Source: CAYJFX01 sp964370315 (GTDB lineage: Bacteria; Spirochaetota; Spirochaetia; Treponematales; Treponemataceae). Taken from it: a DNA stretch of 56,592 bases. The position numbers were made by a program, and so were the translations under genes. The notes beneath the pieces were generated by a model. It saw only the letters and a list, made by a program, of their open reading frames with translations. It was not told the DNA's origin and did not search any database. The stretch is from the NCBI GenBank assembly GCA_964370315.1, contig CAYJIS010000008.1, positions 1 through 56,592 on the forward strand, in the 5' to 3' direction. Positions 26,133 through 32,675 of the stretch are shown here, one piece after another (the stretch's first letter is position 1; each line of letters starts with the position of its first letter).

Positions 26133-27251
26133 CTATCCTTCCTTCTTAGTACTTGTATCCGAACTATTTTCAGATTCGAGTATGAAATGCATATAGTGAT
26201 CTTCTAGAGTATATCGAGGACCTGGTAACTGTAAGCGCTGTCGAGCTCGGGCATTCTCACGACGAATTGAATACAGCAAATAAAAATCTCTTGGTTCAAA
26301 AGCTTCTTTTTCTGTTTCAGAATCAGATTTAAAATATGTCGTTGGCCTTCCTAAAATTTTAGCTGCTTCATCTCTGTTTATTGCACTAATATTTTTTTTA
26401 CGTAAATTACTGCGCAATTTTTGTATTTCTTCATATGAAATTCCAAACAAAAACTCTTCCATTGCCATAGCAGCATCTTCTTCGCCCATTTTTTTTGCAA
26501 TAAACTTACACCACTGCTCATCCATCGCCATAGTAATTAACAAAAGCTCACTTGTACCAATCATTGTACCAAGAGCTGGTGTTAAATTTCTTCTCGCATT
26601 CCAAATTGTGTCTAAAACAGGTGCCATTCCTGTAGCGGTTTTGTCGCTTCGCCTTTCCCAAAGTGTAATTAGCTCATATGCAATTTTCTTCTTAAATTCC
26701 ACTGGTATGCTTTCATTGTCCAATAACGAAACATATACATCTTCTGCCATTATATTAAATAAAATATCTAGACATGTACGTCTTAATTTTTGTACCAATG
26801 ATTCTGAGTTCATAGAGTGCGCTGCGAGTTTTTCCATCCCGCAAAAGGTATGAAATTTCGCAACAATGAACCCCTTACCTAAGATAGCTTTCGATGGTAA
26901 GTGCAACATCCTATCACCCTCTCGTCTAATAAGGAGGGCTTCCACTAAGGTGCTAATATCTCTTTGCTTTCCACCTTGTTCTTGTGTTTCTTTTAATGAA
27001 GGGAAATGTGCAATATTAAGGGTTAGCTTTTCTAGATCTGCAAGTCTATCAGAAAGAACTATTATGCTCTCTGGAGATATTGTCGTGAGCATATCAAACA
27101 CTTGATTAACGAGAGCTTGTTCTTCGTTCGTTAAAACAACTAAGTTTGTGGAAACATCATTTTGTAAAGCGCTATCATCATCTTCGTAAAACTCTTCTAA
27201 AGGAACTGTTTCAAAAGCTTCTGTATCGCTAGGTGTCTTTTCACTTTTCAC
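26133..27251 (-). CDS. Conserved-looking hypothetical protein
   Basis: 372 residues, cytoplasmic (no signal or membrane segment), acidic at both ends and mainly helical in the middle. I do not recognise a family. Visible segments are EEQALVNQVFDMLTTISPES, KFHTFCGMEKLAAHSMNSES and LGRPTTYFKSDSETEKEAF. It starts at GTG 27251 with TATAAT only 10 nt upstream (27262-27267), so its leader would be about 3 nt. It is first in a two-gene operon with the XRE-cupin regulator, which suggests a regulatory partner. Confidence 0.6.
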   Translation of the reverse strand: MKSEKTPSDTEAFETVPLEEFYEDDDSALQNDVSTNLVVLTNEEQALVNQVFDMLTTISPESIIVLSDRLADLEKLTLNIAHFPSLKETQEQGGKQRDISTLVEALLIRREGDRMLHLPSKAILGKGFIVAKFHTFCGMEKLAAHSMNSESLVQKLRRTCLDILFNIMAEDVYVSLLDNESIPVEFKKKIAYELITLWERRSDKTATGMAPVLDTIWNARRNLTPALGTMIGTSELLLITMAMDEQWCKFIAKKMGEEDAAMAMEEFLFGISYEEIQKLRSNLRKKNISAINRDEAAKILGRPTTYFKSDSETEKEAFEPRDFYLLYSIRRENARARQRLQLPGPRYTLEDHYMHFILESENSSDTSTKKEG

Positions 27252-27341
27252 AATTACTACTATTATATCACATTTATGCCAAAAAGCTAGTTAGTTCTAA
27301 GCTTTTTTTTAATATTTTTTCATTTTCTATATGGCAAAAAA

Positions 27342-27995
27342 TTAGAATGCAAAAGCCTCTGCTTCTAATTCTGCAATCATTTGCTCTAAGTTTTCTTGCC
27401 CTAGCAAGTCTAACATTTTCTCTAAGTGAGTTGGTGAAAAATACAAGCGCAAAACAGGAGAGTAAACACTTGCATTTTCTTTATCTTTTGTTTTGTCAAC
27501 TAAAAGTTCGAAATACGGCCTATCTTCTTCTAAAAACTTATAATTTGTATAAAAAACTGTTGTGTTATTCCTTGAAGTACTCACGACACCCCAAGAAACA
27601 GACATTGTCCCAGTATTAAAACTATTTTTTCTGGTTGCATCACGATTAACAAGGGATGCATCATCTCCGTCAGAATATGCTGCATAAGAATCTGCATACA
27701 TATATACCCCGTCAAACAATTGCTGCCGCTCTTCTTCCCCTAAGATAAGAACATACGTAGTCATTCCATCACGCAAGTACATTTCAACATTATTTGTCCT
27801 CGGTATAAAATAGAGTCTTATTTCTGTTGGAACTATGCCCCCCAAAGATTCTCGTACGCAAATAAGATTTTCTAATTGAATAGGATCAAAGTTTCCAATG
27901 AAATTGGGATCTTCCTCCACTACTTTTGGAGTAGTTTCACAAGCTGTAAGTATAAATATTGATACTACCAGTATCATAATAGTTTTAATTTTCAT
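27342..27995 (-). CDS. Lipoprotein of unknown function
   Basis: About 217 residues from ATG 27995, which has a GAGGAT site; an upstream ATG at 28040 would give an implausible N-terminus. The signal peptide ends in lipobox IFILTAC. The mature domain is mixed (LENLICVRESLGGIVPTEIR, VEMYLRDGMTTYVLILGEEE, ASVYSPVLRLYFSPTHLEKM) with no recognised family. Its promoter region is shared with the divergent groES promoter area. Confidence 0.65.
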   Translation of the reverse strand: MKIKTIMILVVSIFILTACETTPKVVEEDPNFIGNFDPIQLENLICVRESLGGIVPTEIRLYFIPRTNNVEMYLRDGMTTYVLILGEEERQQLFDGVYMYADSYAAYSDGDDASLVNRDATRKNSFNTGTMSVSWGVVSTSRNNTTVFYTNYKFLEEDRPYFELLVDKTKDKENASVYSPVLRLYFSPTHLEKMLDLLGQENLEQMIAELEAEAFAF

Positions 27996-28140
27996 AATAT
28001 CCTCATTTTTGATAATTACTGCGTATAGTATTTTACACACAGCGGTTCTTAATTGTATCTCTTTTTATTTCGTTTGACAAGTGCACAGTATAGAAAAGAA
28101 GTTTTTTTAACAAATAATATAGCAAAAAGTAGCATTTTTA

Positions 28141-28169
28141 TTGACAATAGAAGCAAATTTTCGTATATT
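28141..28169 (+). promoter_or_regulatory. groES promoter, TTGACA-N17-TATATT
   Basis: TTGACA (28141-28146) and TATATT (28164-28169) with a 17-bp spacer. No CIRCE-type element (TTAGCACTC/GAGTGCTAA) is visible, so HrcA control is not supported by sequence. Confidence 0.7.
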
Positions 28170-28215
28170 ATGAAAGTGAACATCACGTGGAATTATTTCC
28201 TTATGGAGGATTAAA

Positions 28216-28485
28216 ATGAAGGTTATACCCTTACAAGACAGAGTTTTAGTACAAATTGAAAAAACCGAATCAAAAACAGCTAGCGGAATTATTATCCCAG
28301 ATACTGCTCAAGAAAAAACACAAATTGCAGTTGTTGTAGCAATTGGAGATGATTCTGAAAAAATCAAAGTTAAAGTAAAACAAAGAGTAATGTATGATAA
28401 ATATGCTGGAACTCAAATTAAAATCGACGGCGAAGAGTGTTTAATATTAAAAGCAGATGATATAATTGCTATTATTGAAAACTAA
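28216..28485 (+). CDS. groES: Co-chaperonin GroES
   Basis: 89 residues, slightly short for GroES. Motifs are MKVIPLQDRVLVQIEKTESK at the start, the mobile loop ASGIIIPDTAQEK, and KYAGTQIKIDGEECLILKAD near the end. It caps the GroEL folding chamber. It is monocistronic with its own promoter, RBS (TGGAGGA) and terminator; groEL is not adjacent but appears 28 kb away at the right edge. Split groES and groEL genes are also known in Treponema. Confidence 0.96.
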   Translation: MKVIPLQDRVLVQIEKTESKTASGIIIPDTAQEKTQIAVVVAIGDDSEKIKVKVKQRVMYDKYAGTQIKIDGEECLILKADDIIAIIEN

Positions 28486-28505
28486 TACGTTCTAATTTCA
28501 AGTGT

Positions 28506-28537
28506 AAAAAGACTGTCCAATACGGCAGTCTTTTTTT
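28506..28537 (+). terminator. groES terminator
   Basis: AAAAAGACTG (28506-28515) pairs with CAGTCTTTTT (from 28526), 10-nt loop, T-run to 28537. Confidence 0.9.
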
Positions 28538-28545
28538 GTCTTTAA

Positions 28546-28610
28546 ATCCGCAGGAATTCACAGACGCCATCATACGTTCTTTTTTATCCGCAAGAATCAC
28601 GCAGATTAAT
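28546..28610. repeat. Two degenerate ATCCGCA...CAGA repeat units between groES and tRNA-Asp
   Basis: ATCCGCAGGAATTCACAGA (28546-28564) and ATCCGCAAGAATCACGCAGA (28586-28605) are about 85% alike. The family resembles short dispersed ATCCGC...GCAGAT intergenic repeats. The rest of the 332-bp gap (28486-28818) holds the groES terminator and no credible gene. Confidence 0.5.
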
Positions 28611-28818
28611 AGGCTTATTACAAAAAAAACATTTAGTGACAAAATAAATAAAAAAAGGTTTTTGCCCTTACTAAGAAAAGCAAAAACCGAATATATAAAC
28701 AGGGTTTATAAAAATAAATTCGAAGAGTTTCATACTCCACAAACAATTTTTGCACTGCACCAATTCAAACCCTGCACAGGTGAAAAAAAAAAGAGTTCAT
28801 CAATACAGATGAACTCTA

Positions 28819-28892
28819 CGGGAGTGACGGGGCTTGAACCCGCGATCTCCGGCTTGACAGGCCGGCGCGATAACCAGCTTCGCTACACCCCC
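28819..28892 (-). tRNA. tRNA-Asp (anticodon GTC)
   Basis: 74 nt on the minus strand with all four arms: acceptor GGGGGTG/CACTCCC with one G-T pair, D-arm, anticodon stem CCGGC/GCCGG around loop CTGTCAA (anticodon GTC), and T-arm with TTCAAGC. The discriminator base is G, as in Asp tRNAs. The 3' CCA is not encoded. Confidence 0.95.
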
Positions 28893-29036
28893 AGTTCAAT
28901 TACTATATCAAAATAGTAAAAATGTGTCAATACACAGCACCATAAATATTACTATTTTTTTTAAAAAATGTCTTTCATTTTAGGCTATTTTTTGCTACGA
29001 AAAAACTACCGATACTTATTCTATAAAACATGCAAA

Positions 29037-29750
29037 TCAGTTTTTCCGCAAAAAAAACACCCCATTTTTTGCATCCTCAAAATGAAGCCCAACCTGTTTT
29101 GCACATTCTTCAATACTATTAAGGGTATAAAAACTTACATGTGTGCTATCTTCCTTGTACCACCATTTTTCAAAATCTTCAAAAGTGTTCGGTGCAAGCT
29201 GAGTTTGTATAGCTATAAGCCCACCTTGAGCACATGACTTTGCAAGGCCTCTAAAACCTTCTAGCGGATTTTCAAAGTGTTCTATTACTTCAAGACAAAA
29301 AACGATATCAGCTCCATTCTCAAAAAAATCACCGTCAGGATAAAAAAAAGGATCCCAATGCTTAATTTTGACGTCATTTTTAAATACAAATTTACAATTA
29401 TATTCCTTTAATAACTGAACGAGAGCTGGCGTTGGCCCAGAACCATAATCAAACAGCGAATATATACTTTTTTCTTCTTTTTTTGTTCGTTCATAACAGA
29501 GTACCGTCTCAACATATCTTTCTAGATATGTTCTATATCCATTATGTTCCCCATGGAACCCAAGATCATTACTATGTAACAAATACCTCTGTTTTTGTTC
29601 TGATGTAGTACTAAAACAATCAGAATGAAGAAAAAAACCACCACACCCACCACTTTTTGACTTAATACAGTGAAAATAAGTTCTAGAATGTATATTTTTT
29701 TGTGTAATATGAGAATTTTTACAAAAAATACAGTTTTTTTCTAAATGCAT
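29037..29750 (-). CDS. SAM-dependent methyltransferase with N-terminal zinc-ribbon-like cysteines
   Basis: About 237 residues. The N-terminus has paired cysteines (CIFCKN, then HCIKSKSGGCGGF) suggesting a metal-binding knuckle. Residues from about 95 form a class I methyltransferase fold: motif I SLFDYGSGPTPALVQLL and DIVFCLEVIEHFENPLEGF, followed by GGLIAIQTQLAP. The substrate is unknown. The frame extends to ATG 29765, but TGT-TACAAT (29756-29764) ends 5 nt before ATG 29750, so the latter is the likely leaderless start. It diverges from flaB1; a link to flagellin modification is only a neighbourhood guess. Confidence 0.8.
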   Translation of the reverse strand: MHLEKNCIFCKNSHITQKNIHSRTYFHCIKSKSGGCGGFFLHSDCFSTTSEQKQRYLLHSNDLGFHGEHNGYRTYLERYVETVLCYERTKKEEKSIYSLFDYGSGPTPALVQLLKEYNCKFVFKNDVKIKHWDPFFYPDGDFFENGADIVFCLEVIEHFENPLEGFRGLAKSCAQGGLIAIQTQLAPNTFEDFEKWWYKEDSTHVSFYTLNSIEECAKQVGLHFEDAKNGVFFLRKN

Positions 29751-29755
29751 TACTA

Positions 29756-29764
29756 ATTGTAACA
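29756..29764 (-). promoter_or_regulatory. Extended -10 promoter of the methyltransferase gene, leaderless geometry
   Basis: TGT-TACAAT on the minus strand ends 5 nt before ATG 29750. The -35 region is poor (ATGATT), which fits an extended -10 promoter. Confidence 0.5.
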
Positions 29765-29802
29765 TTAAAAGTAAAAAAAATCATATTTTTAGTAAAAAAA
29801 AG

Positions 29803-29830
29803 TAAAGAATAATTAATCTTGCACCGATAT
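29803..29830 (+). promoter_or_regulatory. Sigma-28-type promoter of flaB1
   Basis: TAAAGAAT (from 29803) and ACCGATAT (29823-29830) are separated by 12 bp, i.e. 16 bp between TAAA and the -10 element. This matches the FliA/SigD pattern TAAA-N15/16-GCCGATAT. The predicted leader to ATG 29982 is about 145 nt. Confidence 0.75.
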
Positions 29831-29937
29831 AATAAAAGAGAGCTTTATAGTTATCGTTCTTCGTTGAAGAAATATAACGTAGTGCAATCATTGTGAAGTT
29901 AAAGACAGAATTATACTGTTTTTATAGAAACACAAAA

Positions 29938-29976
29938 GAATAACAGGAAGTTATTCTATTACAATTCCATGGAGGA
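29938..29976 (+). promoter_or_regulatory. Candidate CsrA-binding hairpin and SD site in the flaB1 leader
   Basis: GAATAAC (29938-29944) and GTTATTC (29950-29956) form a 7-bp stem presenting AGGAA in the loop, the favoured context for CsrA. The Shine-Dalgarno region CATGGAGG (29968-29975) holds a second GGA. The two-site layout is like the Bacillus hag leader. Confidence 0.5.
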
Positions 29977-29981
29977 ATATT

Positions 29982-30842
29982 ATGATTATTAATCACAACA
30001 TGTCAGCAATGTACTCAAACCGTACTCTCGGTGTAACCAACTTAGCACAAGCTAAGGACATGGAAAAACTTTCATCAGGTGAAAGAATTAACCGAGCTGG
30101 TGACGATGCATCAGGATTAGCTGTTTCAGAAAAAATGAGAGCTCAAATTCGTGGTTTAAACAAAGCTTCTGAAAATGCTCAAAACGGTATCAGTTTTATC
30201 CAAACAACTGAAGGTTATTTACAAGAAACAACTGACATCATGCAACGTATTCGTGAACTTGCAGTACAAGCATCTAACGGTATTTACAGTGATGAAGATC
30301 GTATGCAAATTCAAGTTGAAGTTTCACAACTTGTTGCTGAGGTTGATCGTGTAGCAAGCCATGCACAATTCAATGGTATGAACATGCTAACAGGTCGATT
30401 CGCTCGCCAAACTGGTGAAAACACTGTTACAGCTTCTATGTGGCTACACATTGGTGCTAACATGGACCAAAGAATGCAAGTATTCATTGGAACTATGACA
30501 GCAATGTCAGTGGGTGTTCGTGAAATTGGAACAGAGCAAGTTATGACTATCGCTACTCCAGCTGATGCTAACCGCTCAATCGGTATGATCGATGAAGGTC
30601 TTAAAAAGATTAACAAGCAAAGAGCTGATCTTGGTGCTTACCAAAACAGACTAAGCTTAGCAATCGAAGGTCTAGACATTGCTGCAGAAAACTTACAAGC
30701 AGCAGAATCTGTAATTCGTGATACTGACATGGCAGCACAAATGGTAGATTTTACCAAAAATAGAATCTTAGCACAAGCAGGAACAGCAATGCTGGCTCAA
30801 GCTAACGCTACAACACAAAACGTATTATCATTATTACAATAG
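29982..30842 (+). CDS. flaB: Flagellin, FlaB-type core filament protein (copy 1)
   Basis: 286 residues, typical of spirochaete FlaB. The N-terminal D0/D1 domain (MIINHNMSAMYSNRTLG, LSSGERINRAGDDASGLAVS, QNGISFIQTTEGYLQETTDI) and C-terminal D1/D0 domain (LGAYQNRLSLAIEGLDIAAE, NATTQNVLSLLQ) are both complete; the middle domain is very short, as usual for periplasmic core flagellins. It has a strong TGGAGGAA site, a sigma-28-type promoter and a structured leader. No TTT-run terminator follows directly, but a 12-bp hairpin lies 50 nt downstream. Confidence 0.97.
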   Translation: MIINHNMSAMYSNRTLGVTNLAQAKDMEKLSSGERINRAGDDASGLAVSEKMRAQIRGLNKASENAQNGISFIQTTEGYLQETTDIMQRIRELAVQASNGIYSDEDRMQIQVEVSQLVAEVDRVASHAQFNGMNMLTGRFARQTGENTVTASMWLHIGANMDQRMQVFIGTMTAMSVGVREIGTEQVMTIATPADANRSIGMIDEGLKKINKQRADLGAYQNRLSLAIEGLDIAAENLQAAESVIRDTDMAAQMVDFTKNRILAQAGTAMLAQANATTQNVLSLLQ

Positions 30843-30892
30843 TGATAATAGGATTGGTAAGTAAGCTATAGTCTTTTTTACCAGTTTATCAA

Positions 30893-30931
30893 GGTTTGAA
30901 AATGGGCTACTAAATGGTTCATTTTCAAGCC
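30893..30931 (+). repeat. 12-bp hairpin downstream of flaB1
   Basis: GGTTTGAAAATG pairs with CATTTTCAAGCC (one G-T pair) around a 15-nt loop. It lacks a T-tract, so it may protect the flaB1 mRNA 3' end or act as a weak terminator. Confidence 0.6.
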
Positions 30932-30983
30932 TCGAGTTTCATCTAAAAGATCTGTTTTTTTAACAGGCTCTGCGATATATGAC

Positions 30984-31012
30984 TTGCAGATTTTTCGAAA
31001 CTATGTTATAAT
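30984..31012 (+). promoter_or_regulatory. Sigma-70-type promoter of flaB2, TTGCAG-N17-TATAAT
   Basis: TTGCAG (30984-30989), 17 bp, then TG-T-TATAAT (-10 at 31007-31012, extended). Transcription from about 31019 gives a leader of about 300 nt before flaB2. Confidence 0.7.
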
Positions 31013-31018
31013 TCCATT

Positions 31019-31319
31019 AGGTTGGTAGGCATTGTTTCCTAAAACCTGCAAACTGTACCAGTTTAGGGTATGGTGTTTAAATCTAAATTAGGTTTAAACA
31101 AGAGTAATTTGACAGTCAACCTTTATGTTGTACGTAACAATAGAGACGGTTGCGACACTTATCAAATCAAACCGGTGGGAGCCCGGTTTTTGGTGTTGGT
31201 GCAACAGTTCCTATTGTAGGTCTAAAACAAAGTAACAGAGGCGCAATGCTGTTATTTTGCCTGACGTATTATAGGTCTTAAAGCATGATGCTTTAAGTTT
31301 ATAAACATGGAGGTGTTAG
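31019..31319 (+). promoter_or_regulatory. Long structured 5' leader of flaB2 with a CsrA consensus at the SD
   Basis: The leader contains AAACTG/CAGTTT, GTTTAAA/TTTAAAC, a nested fold closed by GTTGC (31149-31153) and GCAAC (31201-31205) around AAACCGG/CCGGTTT with a T-run (31169-31191), a direct repeat TAGGTCT, and CTTAAAGCA-TGA-TGCTTTAAG (31277-31297). ACATGGAGGT (31305-31314) matches the CsrA consensus ACANGGANGU exactly and overlaps the SD. No known riboswitch class was recognised. Together with 30843-31018 it fills the 477-bp flaB1-flaB2 gap. Confidence 0.6.
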
Positions 31320-32177
31320 ATGATTATTAATCACAACATGAGTTCAATGTATGCCGATCGTGTACTTGGCCTAAATGCCAGTCACTTACAAGGTAATATT
31401 GAAAAACTCAGTTCTGGCGAACGTATTAACCGAGCCGGTGACGACGCTTCAGGTCTTGCAGTTTCTGAAAAAATGCGAATGCAAATCAGAGGATTAAATC
31501 AAGCCGAACGTAATATTCAAAATGGTGTTTCCTTTATTCAGGTAACCGAGGGTTATTTGCAAGAAACAGGAGACATTCTTGGACGTATTCGTGAATTAGC
31601 TATTCAAGCAGCAAACGGGATTTATAGCGACGAAGACAGGATGCAAATTCAAGTTGAGGTTTCTCAGCTTATTGATGAAGTAGACAGGATTGCAAGTGCT
31701 GCACAGTTTAATGGAATGAACATGCTTACAGGTTCATTTGCGACTGATTCTGTAACCGGACAGGTAATGCAACTACACGTAGGGGCAAACGTTGACCAGA
31801 ACGAACGCATCTACATTGGTACTATGACTGCACAGTCTTTGGGGCTAGTAGGTACGCAGGGAGACGCACTCGCAAAGTTAAGTATTGCCGACCCAGTTTC
31901 TGCAAATATGTCACTTGCGACTCTCGATTCAGCTATGACTACTGTTAATAAACAGAGGGCAGACCTCGGTGCATATCAAAATCGTTTTGAAATGGCAGCC
32001 GAAGGAATTGCAGTTGCAGCTGAAAATCTTCAAGCAGCCGAATCAACAATCCGCGATACCAACATGGCTAGTGAGATAGTAGATTATACAAAAAACCAAA
32101 TTCTTACTCAGGTAAGTACTGCAATGTTGGCTCAAGCTAATGTAATGCCACAAAGTGTTTTAACACTTTTGAGCTAG
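31320..32177 (+). CDS. flaB: Flagellin, FlaB-type core filament protein (copy 2)
   Basis: 285 residues, clearly paralogous to copy 1 and complete at both ends (MIINHNMSSMYADRVLG to VMPQSVLTLLS). The N-terminal 110 residues are nearly identical to copy 1; the centre and C-terminus diverge (NASHLQGNIEKLSSGER, TVNKQRADLGAYQNRFEMAA). It forms part of the periplasmic filament core. Unlike copy 1 it has a sigma-70-type promoter and a long leader with a CsrA consensus over the SD, so the two flagellins are probably expressed under different rules. flaG follows by 129 bp. Confidence 0.97.
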   Translation: MIINHNMSSMYADRVLGLNASHLQGNIEKLSSGERINRAGDDASGLAVSEKMRMQIRGLNQAERNIQNGVSFIQVTEGYLQETGDILGRIRELAIQAANGIYSDEDRMQIQVEVSQLIDEVDRIASAAQFNGMNMLTGSFATDSVTGQVMQLHVGANVDQNERIYIGTMTAQSLGLVGTQGDALAKLSIADPVSANMSLATLDSAMTTVNKQRADLGAYQNRFEMAAEGIAVAAENLQAAESTIRDTNMASEIVDYTKNQILTQVSTAMLAQANVMPQSVLTLLS

Positions 32178-32306
32178 ATGCACTTTCCTATTAAAGAGAG
32201 ATCTGGATGTCATCTTTTTGATAGGGTTATAGTTAAAGAGCGAAAGAGGAGCGCCCCACTTTCGTTTCTTTATTGTAATAAATTAACGTTTCAAGGAGGA
32301 AACGAT

Positions 32307-32648
32307 ATGAGTATATCTACAAACGGAATTGGTAGTAACCCTTTTGCTCACGGGCAAATTAATACAAATATTGCCACAGTAGCAAAAGATATAGCTGTAA
32401 AGAATGCTGCCATTCAAGAGAGTATTAAAGAGAATTCTTCACGAGCAGTTGAAGTTGCCTCTGCTACTCCTATGACAGTGGGAAAAAAGCTACAATATAA
32501 CGTTAACGAAAAGTTAAATCAAGTTGTAGTCAAGGTAGTAGATCCTGCAACAAATGAAATAGTAAGGGAGATTCCATCCACTGAAATGCAAGAGATGAGA
32601 ATTCGAGTAAAAGATGCTATAGGTAACTTTATCGACGAAACTTGGTAG
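32307..32648 (+). CDS. flaG: Flagellar protein FlaG
   Basis: 113 residues from ATG 32307, which has a perfect AAGGAGGAA site; the open frame extends back to the flaB2 stop, but that part has no RBS. The C-terminal half carries the FlaG motif: KKLQYNVNEKLNQVVVKVVD, then TNEIVREIPSTEMQEMR. FlaG influences filament length and assembly in other bacteria. It lies between flaB2 and fliD, the usual FlaG context. Confidence 0.9.
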   Translation: MSISTNGIGSNPFAHGQINTNIATVAKDIAVKNAAIQESIKENSSRAVEVASATPMTVGKKLQYNVNEKLNQVVVKVVDPATNEIVREIPSTEMQEMRIRVKDAIGNFIDETW

Positions 32649-32675
32649 CATACAGCGGATAGAAAACGGTAGCGT

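Noticed and set aside
28040..28215. CIRCE heat-shock element before groES
   Set aside because: No TTAGCACTC-N9-GAGTGCTAA inverted repeat can be found; only a standard sigma-70-type promoter is present.
28486..28818. Additional gene in the groES-tRNA gap
   Set aside because: No ORF with a start signal; the gap holds a terminator and short repeats only.
28536..28916. 126-residue plus-strand ORF over the tRNA-Asp locus
   Set aside because: Its C-terminal part (GVTGLEPAISGLTGRRDNQL) is the well-known spurious translation of an antisense tRNA gene; it starts inside the groES terminator and has no ribosome site.
31019..31319. Possible c-di-GMP riboswitch before flaB2
   Set aside because: The conserved class I and II core sequences are not visible; only generic hairpins are, so it is reported as unclassified.
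32178..32306. N-terminal extension of FlaG to the flaB2 stop
   Set aside because: The extension lacks a ribosome site and is not FlaG-like; ATG 32307 has a perfect AAGGAGGAA.
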